This document shows positions 8,110-16,941 of a stretch of DNA of 64,000 nucleotides, in pieces. Every line of letters starts with the position of its first letter. The stretch's first letter is position 1. Position numbers and translations under genes: made by a program. The DNA is from Chitinophaga sp. CF418 (GTDB taxonomy: Bacteria > Bacteroidota > Bacteroidia > Chitinophagales > Chitinophagaceae), in NCBI RefSeq assembly GCF_900142925.1, contig NZ_FRCN01000017.1, positions 143,958 through 207,957 on the forward strand, in the 5' to 3' direction. The notes under the pieces are model-generated. The model was given only the letters and a program-made list of their open reading frames with translations, did no database searches and was not told the DNA's origin.

Positions 8110-10521
8110 ATGTTACAGAGTTACCTTAAAATAGCCTTACGCAATCTCTGGAAGAATAAAATCTTCACCGCCATCAATATAGCCGGTCTGGCACTGGGAA
8201 TGGCCTGTGCCCTGCTCATCATCTTCCATGTAAAACAGGAGCTGAGTTATGACAAGGGCTATTCCAAAGCAAACCGCATTTTCCGTGTTACCTTACTGGG
8301 TAAGGGAGAAAACGCCCGTCACTGGGCTGCCACATCTTTTCCTACCGGCCCCGCCCTACAGGAAGCTTTTCCTGAAGTGGTCAATACCGTTCGCTTTCAC
8401 AGGCCCTATCCTTACCAGGTATTCAGTTATACTGGTCCCGGTGGCGCCATTAACAAGTTTGAGGAGAAAAACGGCTACTTTGCTGACCCCACGGTAACGA
8501 GCGTATTTGATCTTGATTTTGTAGCCGGAGATAAGGCCAGGGCGCTGCTGGAGCCTGATAACATCGTTATTACCGAAAAGATGGCACAGCGATATTTTGG
8601 CGGGGCCGATCCTATTGGCAAAGTGCTGCAGGATGCTGTGAACGGCGCTCCTTTAAAGGTAACAGGCGTTATCCGTGAGCATACTTACCCTTCCCATCTG
8701 CAGTTCGATTACCTGCTGTCTATGGCTACCATTCACCACCAGCAGAATGACCAGTCGCTATCCAACAGGACCTGGAACGGCTTTTACACCTATATAGAGC
8801 TGGACAAAGCCACTTCCTTTGAAAAGTTAAGATCGCGGCTGAATGATTTTACAGTGAAATATTACCTACCAACGGGTGAGACCCGTGAAGAGATATTGGC
8901 AGATAGGGAGATCGGCCTGCAACCCATCACCGGCATCCATCTCCACTCCAAACTGGAAAAAGAAATGGCGCCTAACAGTGATATTACCTATGTCAGGATT
9001 TTCTCCCTGGCGGCCTTATTCATATTGCTCGTCGCTGCGGTCAATTTCATTAACCTGTATACAGCGCAGGCTTTTGGCAGGATGAAGGAAATCGGCATGC
9101 GCAAAGTGGTAGGCGCAACCCAAAAGCAGTTGATCATACAGTTCCTGGCAGAATCGCTGATCACTACCCTGGTCGCCAGTGCATTAGCATTGCTATTATT
9201 CAAAACAGCGATTCCTTCCTACAATGAAATAGCATCCCGCTCATTTTATGTGTCTGAGTTGCTTACCTTGCCCAACCTGGGTATCATCGCATTACTGATC
9301 ATCTTCATCGGCTTGCTGGCGGGTAGTTATCCTGCGTGGAGCGTGGCGCACTTCCACCCTGTCACAGCACTCAAAGGCAAGGGCACGCCGGGATCGTCTG
9401 TGAATGCTGTCAGGAAAGGACTGGTTATTTTTCAGTTCGTTGTGTCAGTGTTTATGATCATCAGTACAATAGTGATCTACCGGCAGATCAGGTTTTTCCA
9501 TGATAAAGACCTTGGATTCGACCGCACACAACTTGCTGGTGTAACTATCTACGGACCGATGTGGCAAAAGTTCGGTTCATTGATCAATGATATCAGCCAA
9601 AGCCCTGATATTGCTGACTTCTCCATCGTTTCTACGCTTCCCGGCGACAGATTCAGTTCACAGTCTTTCACACCATTGTCGGCAGATCCTACACAGGAAT
9701 TTGACAACAGCCGTATCATGTGGTCGGACGAAAGGCTTTTACCCACCTTACAGATCCCTTTGCTGGAAGGCAGGAACTTCTTCAACCAGATGCCGGCTGT
9801 AAAGCACAAAGAGTATATCATCAATGAATCAGCCGTGAAGACCTATCACCTGAAATCGCCTGTCGGTGAGCGGTTCATCCTTGATGGAGATACCGGTACG
9901 GTGGTGGGGGTAGTGAAGAATTTTAACTTTGCGTCCCTGCATACGCCTGTAGATCCACTTGTTATCAAATACGACCCTTACAGAGCCAATTACCTGTTAC
10001 TGAAAATAAAGCCCGGACGGATAAAAGCGGCCCTAGCCTTCATGGAAGCGAAAATAAAGGCGTTGACACCAACAGGTACATTCACCTATACTTTCATTGA
10101 TGATAAACTTAACCGGCTCTATGCATCTGAAAATCAGATGAGCATTATATTCAAAGCCTTCGCCGCCTTTGCAATATTTATATCCTGCATGGGGCTGTTC
10201 GGACTATCGGCTTATTCCGCGCAATTGCGTATCAAAGAGGTGAGTATACGGAAAGTACTGGGCGCTTCCTCTTCCTATATTGCATTATTACTTTCGAGGG
10301 ATTTTGTGAAACTGGTATTCATAGCTATTCTTTTGTCCTGTCCTATAGCCTGGTGGGCGATGGATAAATGGCTCAATAACTTTGCCTACCGCATTCCGAT
10401 CAATGTATGGATGTTTGTACTGGCGGGCGTATTTGCATTGGTAGTAGCGATACTGACAGTGAGTTATCAGGCGCTGAAAGTAGCGCTGACAAATCCGGTG
10501 AAGTATTTGAAAGCAGATTAG
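8110..10521 (+). CDS. ABC transporter permease, FtsX/MacB type (tandem duplicated domain)
   Basis: A large permease of about 803 residues. An ATG at 8083 is possible, but the conserved family start MLQSYLKIALRNLWKNK begins at 8110. Architecture: TM1 near residue 20, periplasmic MacB-type core domain, three TM segments around 280-420, then a second TM, periplasmic domain and three-TM half. Motifs GRMKEIGMRKVVGATQKQL and IKEVSIRKVLGASSSYI mark the two cytoplasmic coupling helices that contact an ATPase, and the end is VALTNPVKYLKAD. No ATP-binding subunit is adjacent. In Bacteroidota such permeases often occur as ATPase-less orphans and are thought to handle peptide or lipid export or envelope stress. 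A degraded relative lies at 28.4 kb. Confidence 0.88.
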   Translation: MLQSYLKIALRNLWKNKIFTAINIAGLALGMACALLIIFHVKQELSYDKGYSKANRIFRVTLLGKGENARHWAATSFPTGPALQEAFPEVVNTVRFHRPYPYQVFSYTGPGGAINKFEEKNGYFADPTVTSVFDLDFVAGDKARALLEPDNIVITEKMAQRYFGGADPIGKVLQDAVNGAPLKVTGVIREHTYPSHLQFDYLLSMATIHHQQNDQSLSNRTWNGFYTYIELDKATSFEKLRSRLNDFTVKYYLPTGETREEILADREIGLQPITGIHLHSKLEKEMAPNSDITYVRIFSLAALFILLVAAVNFINLYTAQAFGRMKEIGMRKVVGATQKQLIIQFLAESLITTLVASALALLLFKTAIPSYNEIASRSFYVSELLTLPNLGIIALLIIFIGLLAGSYPAWSVAHFHPVTALKGKGTPGSSVNAVRKGLVIFQFVVSVFMIISTIVIYRQIRFFHDKDLGFDRTQLAGVTIYGPMWQKFGSLINDISQSPDIADFSIVSTLPGDRFSSQSFTPLSADPTQEFDNSRIMWSDERLLPTLQIPLLEGRNFFNQMPAVKHKEYIINESAVKTYHLKSPVGERFILDGDTGTVVGVVKNFNFASLHTPVDPLVIKYDPYRANYLLLKIKPGRIKAALAFMEAKIKALTPTGTFTYTFIDDKLNRLYASENQMSIIFKAFAAFAIFISCMGLFGLSAYSAQLRIKEVSIRKVLGASSSYIALLLSRDFVKLVFIAILLSCPIAWWAMDKWLNNFAYRIPINVWMFVLAGVFALVVAILTVSYQALKVALTNPVKYLKAD

Positions 10522-10570
10522 TAAGTAGTCTTACCGACTAGTTTGTATTTTTCCGGGATAAGCAGTTTTG

Positions 10571-10677
10571 ATAGTGTTAAATCCTTTTGAAAAAGGATTT
10601 AACACTATACCTCAGGCCTGAGGTTCGGGTCCTTTCTGGAACAGCCACTTTAAGTGTCGTTTTAGCGACGCGAACCT
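10571..10677. repeat. Two perfect palindromes and a longer inverted repeat
   Basis: A perfect inverted repeat with 18-bp arms and a 2-nt centre (10571-10588/10591-10608) is followed directly by a 16-bp perfect palindrome ACCTCAGGCCTGAGGT (10609-10624). AGGTTCG at 10621-10627 is then mirrored by CGAACCT at 10671-10677. The first could end transcription of the permease and of the converging monooxygenase. Three nested symmetric elements in 107 bp are more than a terminator needs. Confidence 0.7.
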
Positions 10678-10698
10678 GATGAACCAAGACCACTTCGT

Positions 10699-11724
10699 TT
10701 ATTTATTCACCAAAGGCTTGAGCTTCGTCCCTATCAACTCAATTGCATGCATCAGTTTATCATGTGACACTTCCGCAGAGTCCATCTGGAAAGTCAGCCT
10801 GGATATACCTCCCAAAGCATTCGCATGACGTAATACCTTTTCCGCAATCTCTTCCACGCCGCCGACTAATAACGCACCTGTCGGTCCCATCTGGCTCATA
10901 AAACGATCTTTCGTCATCGGAGGCCAGCCACGTTCCTTTCCTACTTTGGTCATACTGGCAGCATATCCGGGGTAGAAATCTTCGATGGCCTGTTCCGTAG
11001 TCTCTGCAAGATATCCCAGGGAGTGCAGACCTACCGTCAGTTTCTCCGGTGCATGTCCTGCCCTTCTTCCTGCTTCACGATACAGATCTACCAGCGGACG
11101 GAAATGGTGCGTCTCTCCGCCAATGATCGCCACCATCAGTGGCAAGCCCAGTGCTCCTGCACGAACAAACGATTGTGGTGTTCCTCCCACTCCCAGCCAG
11201 ATAGGCAGCTGTTCCTGGATAGGTCTTGGATAGACGGGCTGATTCTTTAAAGCAGGCCTGAATTTACCCGACCAGGTCACAAATTCATTGTCCCTTATTT
11301 CCAGTAAGAGGTCCAGCTTCTCTGCAAAGAGATCGTCATAATCATCCAGGTTGTAACCGAACAAGGGGAAAGCATCGGTGAAAGAGCCTCTACCCACCAC
11401 CATTTCAGCCCGGCCGCCGGAGATCAGATCTAATGTGGCGAAGTTCTGAAACGCCCTTACCGGGTCTATGGCACTTAATACTGTCACCGCACTGGCCAGC
11501 TTTATACGCTTTGTACGGGAGGCTGCCGCTGCCAGGATATGTGTAGGAGCTGCATCCAGGAAGCCTTTCCGGTGATGCTCGCCAATACCAAATACATCCA
11601 GGCCAGATTTATCTGCGTGTTCCATCCTTTCCAGCAGTTGGAACATCGCATCTTTGTCACTCAATGCTGCCGCTGCATTGTCGCTGAACCTGGCGGCAAA
11701 ACTGTCTATTCCTATTTCTATCAT
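10699..11724 (-). CDS. LLM-class flavin-dependent oxidoreductase (luciferase-like)
   Basis: A 341-residue protein of the bacterial luciferase-like superfamily, cytoplasmic TIM barrels that use reduced FMN/F420. It begins MIEIGIDSFAARF; later GIGEHHRKGFLDAAPTHIL, LSAIDPVRAFQNFATLDLIS, GRAEMVVGRGSFTDAFPLFG and LPIWLGVGGTPQSFVRAG are characteristic of the group annotated as atypical LLM oxidoreductases in Bacteroidota. The substrate is unknown. The yceI gene starts upstream on the same strand with 38 bp between them, so they may form an operon (yceI first). Confidence 0.88.
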   Translation of the reverse strand: MIEIGIDSFAARFSDNAAAALSDKDAMFQLLERMEHADKSGLDVFGIGEHHRKGFLDAAPTHILAAAASRTKRIKLASAVTVLSAIDPVRAFQNFATLDLISGGRAEMVVGRGSFTDAFPLFGYNLDDYDDLFAEKLDLLLEIRDNEFVTWSGKFRPALKNQPVYPRPIQEQLPIWLGVGGTPQSFVRAGALGLPLMVAIIGGETHHFRPLVDLYREAGRRAGHAPEKLTVGLHSLGYLAETTEQAIEDFYPGYAASMTKVGKERGWPPMTKDRFMSQMGPTGALLVGGVEEIAEKVLRHANALGGISRLTFQMDSAEVSHDKLMHAIELIGTKLKPLVNK

Positions 11725-11762
11725 ATTCTTTATTCAGAGCATTTCTTTCTATCAGTAACTCC

Positions 11763-12317
11763 TTATTGGGCTGCTGCAACCAATACCGGTTCAGTTACTT
11801 TTACCAGCTGGATCTCCATATGCAGCTTCACCTCATCACTCAGTACAATACTTCCTGCTTCAGTGGCCGCATTCCAGCGCAGGCCATAGTCGGCGCGGTG
11901 CAGGCGTCCCTTGATGGAAAATCCTTCTTTTTCCTGACCATAAGGATCTGTCACAACACCATTGCGCACTACCTCCAGCTCTATGGCATGCGTATGCCCT
12001 TTGATGGTCAGATCTCCTATCACCTTATAGTCTTCCTCAGTAATCTTTTTGATTTTTTTAGATACGAAAGCGATCTTGGGATGATGTGCAGTATCGAAGA
12101 AATCGCTGCCTTTCAAATGTTCGTCCCTTTGTTTATTCAGGGTGCTGATACTGGCCGTAGCCGCTTCAAAAGTAATTCTTGCGTCGTGGAAATCCTCGCT
12201 GTCGGTCTCAATACTTCCGGTGAAGTCTGTGAAATAGCCACTCACGTTAGTGATCATCAGGTGCTTTACTTTGAATCCAATTTCGCTGTGTGATTCATCA
12301 ATCTTCCAGTGTGTCAT
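11763..12317 (-). CDS. YceI-family lipid/isoprenoid-binding protein
   Basis: A 184-residue beta-barrel protein that binds long polyprenyl or acyl chains. The start MTHWKIDESHSEIGFKVKHL and the motifs FTGSIETD, HLKGSDFFDTAHHPKIAF and IKGHTHAIELEV are family hallmarks. Many YceI proteins are periplasmic, but this one has no signal peptide and should be cytoplasmic, as many Bacteroidota paralogues are. It lies just upstream of the LLM oxidoreductase (38 bp), which fits a shared transcript and a link to a hydrophobic substrate, although this is inference. Confidence 0.9.
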   Translation of the reverse strand: MTHWKIDESHSEIGFKVKHLMITNVSGYFTDFTGSIETDSEDFHDARITFEAATASISTLNKQRDEHLKGSDFFDTAHHPKIAFVSKKIKKITEEDYKVIGDLTIKGHTHAIELEVVRNGVVTDPYGQEKEGFSIKGRLHRADYGLRWNAATEAGSIVLSDEVKLHMEIQLVKVTEPVLVAAAQ

Positions 12318-12479
12318 AACTTAGTCGTTTAAGGCATTGATTTAATACCCTAAAAGTAAGCAGCGATATTCTTTCAGTGGTTGCACAGAATTTTGTTAAT
12401 GGTGGACAAATTTCGAAAAATCATTAAATAAATGTTAAAGTGCAGCAGTAGCCTGGCTGCATTGAGCCCGCCGGTGGTG

Positions 12480-12520
12480 TGGTGGTGTGTTTGCAGCCCC
12501 GGGGGGCAACTCCGGGAGAT
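12480..12520. repeat. Dispersed GC-rich hairpin repeat, degenerate copy 2
   Basis: GTGTTTGCAGCCCCGGGG followed by CAACTCCGGG matches the GTGTTTGTAGC-CCGGGG-CAACCCCGGG core of the repeats at 50, 30555 and 63705, but with mismatches in the stem. The rest of the 271-bp gap between yceI and rnhA (12318-12588) holds no gene. Confidence 0.55.
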
Positions 12521-12525
12521 ACAAA

Positions 12526-12555
12526 AAGGGCCATCCACCATGGCGGACAGCCCTT
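12526..12555 (-). terminator. Terminator of the carboxylase-rnhA transcript
   Basis: Read on the minus strand, a 14-bp stem pairs throughout with some G-U pairs and is followed by five U; it starts 34 bases after the rnhA stop. Confidence 0.85.
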
Positions 12556-12588
12556 CAATATCAGAAATGTCTATAATCAATAGATAAT

Positions 12589-13050
12589 TTATCCCTCGAA
12601 ACCAACATCTTCCAGCCAGTTACCACTGTCTGCGGCCTGTGTGGCCAGTTCATCACAACGGTTGTTCATGGGATTTGTGGAGTGTCCTTTTACCCAATGG
12701 AACTTCACCTGATGCTTCTTGAAAGCAGGAATGAAACGTTGCCAGAGATCCTTGTTCTTTTTGTCTTTAAACCCGGTCTTCACCCAGCTCCATAGCCAGC
12801 CTTTCTCAACGCTATTGACCACATACTGGCTGTCTGTAAAGATCTTCACAGGCAGTCCATCTCTCTTCAGGGTTTCCAGGCCTACGATCACGGCCATCAG
12901 TTCCATCCTGTTGTTGGTGGTGAGACGGTATCCCTGCGATAATTCCTTGCGGACATTGTTCCACATCAGGATAACACCATAGCCACCAGGGCCAGGGTTA
13001 CCACGGGAGGAACCATCCGTGTAAATAATAACTTCCGACATAGCGGGCAA
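12589..13050 (-). CDS. rnhA: Ribonuclease HI
   Basis: A 153-residue enzyme that cuts the RNA strand of RNA-DNA hybrids. All catalytic residues are visible: D12 in IYTDGSSRGNPGPGGYG, E50 in NNRMELMAV, D73 in FTDSQYV, H123 in VKGHS and D133 in NNRCDELA. Length is close to E. coli RNase HI (155). A second ATG at codon 4 is an alternative start. The gene begins 24 bp after the acyl-CoA carboxylase gene and probably shares its transcript; a strong terminator follows. Confidence 0.96.
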   Translation of the reverse strand: MPAMSEVIIYTDGSSRGNPGPGGYGVILMWNNVRKELSQGYRLTTNNRMELMAVIVGLETLKRDGLPVKIFTDSQYVVNSVEKGWLWSWVKTGFKDKKNKDLWQRFIPAFKKHQVKFHWVKGHSTNPMNNRCDELATQAADSGNWLEDVGFEG

Positions 13051-13074
13051 AGATAAGGATTAAGCGCTATGCTT

Positions 13075-14712
13075 TTACACCTGGAAAACACCGAGGCTGA
13101 ATGTATCTTCCACAGGTGCATTATTTGCCGCTGCAATGCTTTCGGAGAGTATTTTACGTGTATCCAGCGGGTCTATGATCTCATCTACCCACATACGCGC
13201 CGCGGCATAATAGGGAGTGGTCTGGCTGTTATAACGTGCGGTGATCTCATTCAACAGACTTTTTTCCTGTTCCGGCGTGATCTCCTCACCTTTCGCTTTC
13301 AGCGATGCTACCTGTATCTGCAGCAGTGTCTTCGCGGCCTGTTCGCCTCCCATTACGGCGATCTTCGCATTAGGCCATGCAAAGATGAACCGGGGATCAT
13401 AAGCTTTACCACACATGGCATAGTTACCCGCTCCATAGGAATTACCCACTATCACGGTGAATTTGGGCACTACAGAATTAGCCACTGCATTCACCAGTTT
13501 GGCGCCGTCTTTAATAATGCCGGCATGCTCACTGCGACTGCCAACCATAAAGCCAGTCACATCCTGCAGGAATACCAGCGGTATCTTCTTCTGGTTACAG
13601 TTCATGATAAAACGGGCCGCTTTATCAGCGCTATCATTATAGATCACACCTCCCATCTGCATTTCGCCCTTTTTACTTTTGACCATCTTACGCTGGTTGG
13701 CCACAATACCCACTGCCCAGCCGTCAATGCGGGCATAACCACAGAGGATGGTCTTGCCGTAATCTTCTTTATACTGATCAAACTCAGAACGGTCCACCAG
13801 GCGGTGGATGATTTCCAGCATATCGTAAGGGCGGGTACTGTCTTCCGGGATCACGCTATATAATTCCGCAGGATCTTTCTCCGGCAGAGCAGGTGTAGCG
13901 CGATTGAAACCTGCGCTGACAGGATCTCCTATCTTACTCACGATCTTTTTGATATGATCGAGACATTCTTCGTCTGAATCAAACTTGTAGTCGGCAATAC
14001 CGGAGATTTCCGTATGGGTCACTGCGCCACCTAAAGTTTCAGCATCGACAGTCTCTCCGATAGCGGCCTTTACCAGGTAAGGGCCTGCCAGGAAGATAGA
14101 GCCGTTCCCTTCCACCATCAGCACTTCATCGCTCATAATAGGCAGGTAAGCCCCGCCGGCTACACAGCTGCCCATTACCGCAGCGATCTGGGTAATGCCC
14201 ATAGCGCTCATGCGTGCATTGTTGCGGAAAATGCGGCCGAAATGTTCTTTATCAGGGAATATCTCATCCTGCATGGGCAGGTATACGCCTGCGCTGTCTA
14301 CCAGGTAAATGACCGGCAACCTGTTTTCCATCGCGATCTCCTGGAGACGCAGGTTTTTCTTTCCCGTCATGGGAAACCAGGCGCCTGCCTTTACGGTCAT
14401 ATCATTTGCCACGATCATACACTGGCGGCCGCTGATATAGCCAACACCGCCTACTGTACCGGCTGCAGGGCAACCGCCATGTTCGGGATACATTTCATAG
14501 GCTGCAAAGGCGCCTATTTCGTTAAATGGAGTGTCTTTGTCCAGGAGATAGGCAATACGTTCACGCGGGGTTAATTTGCCTTTCTGACGGATTTTTTCGA
14601 GGTTCTTTTTGCCTCCTCCCTGTTCTATGACGGAGAGGCGCTGTTTTAACGCGCTGAGAGATCTGCGCATCGCATCTTCGTTCCGGTTCATGTCCAGTTG
14701 CTGTGCATCCAT
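13075..14712 (-). CDS. Acyl-CoA carboxylase carboxyltransferase subunit (methylcrotonyl-CoA carboxylase beta-like)
   Basis: A 545-residue biotin-dependent carboxyltransferase with both crotonase-like halves. Motifs: GKLTPRERIAYLLDKDTPF, GTVGGVGYISGRQCMIVANDMTVKAG, YLVDSAGVYLPMQDEIFPD, GSCVAGGAYLPIMSDE, and in the second half FLQDVTGFMVGSRSEHAGIIKDGAKL, of which the SEHAG part fits methylcrotonyl-CoA carboxylase beta better than propionyl-CoA carboxylase. It would act with a biotin carboxylase subunit in leucine breakdown. That partner is not in the window. rnhA follows after 24 bp. Confidence 0.88.
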   Translation of the reverse strand: MDAQQLDMNRNEDAMRRSLSALKQRLSVIEQGGGKKNLEKIRQKGKLTPRERIAYLLDKDTPFNEIGAFAAYEMYPEHGGCPAAGTVGGVGYISGRQCMIVANDMTVKAGAWFPMTGKKNLRLQEIAMENRLPVIYLVDSAGVYLPMQDEIFPDKEHFGRIFRNNARMSAMGITQIAAVMGSCVAGGAYLPIMSDEVLMVEGNGSIFLAGPYLVKAAIGETVDAETLGGAVTHTEISGIADYKFDSDEECLDHIKKIVSKIGDPVSAGFNRATPALPEKDPAELYSVIPEDSTRPYDMLEIIHRLVDRSEFDQYKEDYGKTILCGYARIDGWAVGIVANQRKMVKSKKGEMQMGGVIYNDSADKAARFIMNCNQKKIPLVFLQDVTGFMVGSRSEHAGIIKDGAKLVNAVANSVVPKFTVIVGNSYGAGNYAMCGKAYDPRFIFAWPNAKIAVMGGEQAAKTLLQIQVASLKAKGEEITPEQEKSLLNEITARYNSQTTPYYAAARMWVDEIIDPLDTRKILSESIAAANNAPVEDTFSLGVFQV

Positions 14713-14823
14713 ATGATTGTTTTTGGTTCATGACCTTTTATCGGCCATGACTAAAAATAAGGAAAAACAGCATGTCATCTGCACATTCGGGGAGCTGGCT
14801 TAGGTGTCTTTTGATAAAATATT

Positions 14824-15519
14824 TTAATAATCGCTCGTATTACCCTCTTCCATCGGCGGCACTACCATGTTGGTAGAATCCACCTGGATCACCCTGCGGG
14901 CAGCGATAAGACGTTTCTTGTAGTATTCGCTGTTTGTAATATCGACGATATTCACGCCCTGGTTGCTGGAATGGATCATCAGTACCTTCCCGTTCTCTAC
15001 TTTGTAGACACAGCCTACGTGTGCGATCCTTTTTTCTTTGGATTTGGTGCTTCTCCTTCCCGCAAAGAACAGCAGATCGCCGGGACTCCAGTCTGAAGGC
15101 GTAATGATATTCCCCAGGGAGCTCATATCAGCCGCTGTACGGGGTAAGGTCATGCCGATAACGGAGAAACCGAACTTCATTAATCCACTGCAATCAAAGG
15201 CGAAAGGCCCGATAGCGCCGCGGATATATGGTTTGCCCAGCTCTGACTCCAGTACGGCCAGGAGCTGTTTGATATTACTTCTGAGGCCAGAAGTATCGTA
15301 TGTATTGAGGGTGATGTCGGAATTAGGAAAATATAAACTATCAGGAAGCGGTGGTGGCGTCACCACTTTTTTATGGACAACCGCCTTGTGGGCAGTTGTT
15401 TTTTTATGATAGGCAGTATGCTTCTTTACTGGTGCGTGTTTAACTGGTTTCTTCTTTACTTGTGCGCCTGCAGTGGCAATGCTGGCGACGGATATGATTA
15501 TTGGCAATAACTTCTTCAC
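14824..15519 (-). CDS. Secreted NlpC/P60 (C40) peptidoglycan peptidase
   Basis: A 231-residue protein with a signal peptide (residues 1-19, ending ATAGAQ) and a basic Lys/His/Thr-rich linker to about residue 52. The C-terminal NlpC/P60 domain has Cys110 in FDCSGL, His167 in IAHVGC and His183 in MIHSSN, the expected catalytic triad. It should cut gamma-D-Glu-diamino acid bonds in cell-wall peptides in the periplasm. The basic linker may hold it to the wall. It lies 12 bp from the CapA-like gene upstream on the same strand, so the two are probably co-transcribed. Confidence 0.88.
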   Translation of the reverse strand: MKKLLPIIISVASIATAGAQVKKKPVKHAPVKKHTAYHKKTTAHKAVVHKKVVTPPPLPDSLYFPNSDITLNTYDTSGLRSNIKQLLAVLESELGKPYIRGAIGPFAFDCSGLMKFGFSVIGMTLPRTAADMSSLGNIITPSDWSPGDLLFFAGRRSTKSKEKRIAHVGCVYKVENGKVLMIHSSNQGVNIVDITNSEYYKKRLIAARRVIQVDSTNMVVPPMEEGNTSDY

Positions 15520-15531
15520 AATAACAAGGTT

Positions 15532-16713
15532 TTAATCAAATGTCCCCGCCTCCACCTCCGAGTATTTGAAGTCCTCTACAGATAAAGAACGGATCATTTT
15601 GAAAGCTCTCAATGTTGTATCCGGTTTAGGTATGCCCTCCCCCTCTTGCAGGAAAGAAAACACTTTATGCTCCACCAGGTTTCCTTCGCTGGTGATTTTG
15701 ACCTGCAGCAAAGGTGCAATATTATTGGGATATTTTAAATTGAATTGATGATAAGTTGCAAAATTTCCTAAGCTGTAAGCTATTAATTTTCCTTTATATG
15801 TCTCCATTCCCCTTACTACATGCGGTCCGGAGCCTATTACAAGGTCTGCTCCCTCCTGGATACACATATGCGAAAAATGCCTTACATCTCCCCTGTTCTG
15901 TCCATAGAAGAACTCCCTTCCTTTAGGAGTATGCATGCGGCCTGAGCCTTCCCCGCCACCGTGGAAGAACACTACCAACAGCTGACAAAGGGGGCGTACC
16001 TCAGCAATAGTCGCCTTTACGAGAGAGTCATCGTTCATGTCCAGACAATTGCTGTGAGGGGCAAAGGATACAAAACCTATTCTGGTATTTTTGACGGTCA
16101 GGGTATCAAAACGGTGTTGCGGTACACCACTGGTCTTAATATTATTGCTGTCGAGGAATGCCAGGGTATGTTTCACTCCTGACATGCCGAAGTCAAAAGA
16201 GTGGTTATTGGCCATGTTCAGGTATTCAAAACCGGCCTCTTTATACCACATAGCACATTTATAAGGTGTGCGGAAGGCGAAGCACTGGCTGGGGTTGGGA
16301 CCACAGTTCTTATACACTTTAGCGCTGTCTGATACGGCGCTCTCCAGGTTGCCGATACGCAGATCTGTTTGTTGTAAAAGCGGCATCGCATATTGCAGGA
16401 TATTTCCTTCTTCTGCTGGTGGCAGAAAAAAAGCGGAGGGATAGGAAGAACCTACCATCATATCTCCCACTATAGAAAAACTGATCGTATCAGGTAATGT
16501 ATCTGTAATGTTACGGGTAGCGAAAACTTTATTGCCTGCCAGTGAATATCCATTTGTTGCCCCTAAGCCTCCGGTATCAACTACCTGTCTGAGGAAATTG
16601 GACTTAAACCACGGCATATCCTTTCTATCTCCGGACAACATATATGCCATTGAAAAGAAGATGACAACATTGAAAGAAAATAAATAAATACTCTTTTTGG
16701 CACGCTTTGGCAT
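15532..16713 (-). CDS. CapA-family (PGA_cap) metallophosphatase-like protein
   Basis: A 393-residue protein with an N-terminal membrane anchor (about residues 8-26, SIYLFSFNVVIFFSMAYML) and a metallophosphoesterase-like CapA domain. Visible motifs are FSIVGDMMVGSSYP, RIGNLESAVSD, YLNMANNHSFDFG, VVFFHGGGEG, DLVIGSGPHVVRGMETYKGKLIAYSLGNFA. The family was named for poly-gamma-glutamate capsule synthesis but is broad, and no capB/capC genes are nearby. The location next to an NlpC/P60 endopeptidase points to envelope polymer work. The stop is 12 bp from the peptidase start. Confidence 0.85.
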   Translation of the reverse strand: MPKRAKKSIYLFSFNVVIFFSMAYMLSGDRKDMPWFKSNFLRQVVDTGGLGATNGYSLAGNKVFATRNITDTLPDTISFSIVGDMMVGSSYPSAFFLPPAEEGNILQYAMPLLQQTDLRIGNLESAVSDSAKVYKNCGPNPSQCFAFRTPYKCAMWYKEAGFEYLNMANNHSFDFGMSGVKHTLAFLDSNNIKTSGVPQHRFDTLTVKNTRIGFVSFAPHSNCLDMNDDSLVKATIAEVRPLCQLLVVFFHGGGEGSGRMHTPKGREFFYGQNRGDVRHFSHMCIQEGADLVIGSGPHVVRGMETYKGKLIAYSLGNFATYHQFNLKYPNNIAPLLQVKITSEGNLVEHKVFSFLQEGEGIPKPDTTLRAFKMIRSLSVEDFKYSEVEAGTFD

Positions 16714-16879
16714 ACAGTAGATGATATATTAAAATTGAAATTCAGTCGCTTAATCAACAACAATGTTATCCAAGGGGAACAATAAGATATTCAGAACATC
16801 CTCTTTTTACATTCACGAACCGTCCCTTAGGGGTTTACGGTTGCAAATATATACTAATCCGTCTATAATTTACAATAAG

Positions 16880-16911
16880 CATGCCGGTCCTTCCTCATCA
16901 GAACCGGCATG
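16880..16911 (-). terminator. Hairpin downstream of GH76-like gene
   Basis: 9-bp perfect stem CATGCCGGT/ACCGGCATG with a 14-nt loop, 31 bases after the stop of the mannanase-like gene on the minus strand; followed on that strand by CTTATTGT rather than a clean U-run. Confidence 0.65.
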
Positions 16912-16941
16912 TAGTTTAATAGTTGCTTCTGTTACAAGCAG

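Noticed and set aside
13069..13863. A 264-residue plus-strand frame over the acyl-CoA carboxylase
   Set aside because: It is antisense to a strongly supported carboxyltransferase gene and has no domain of its own.
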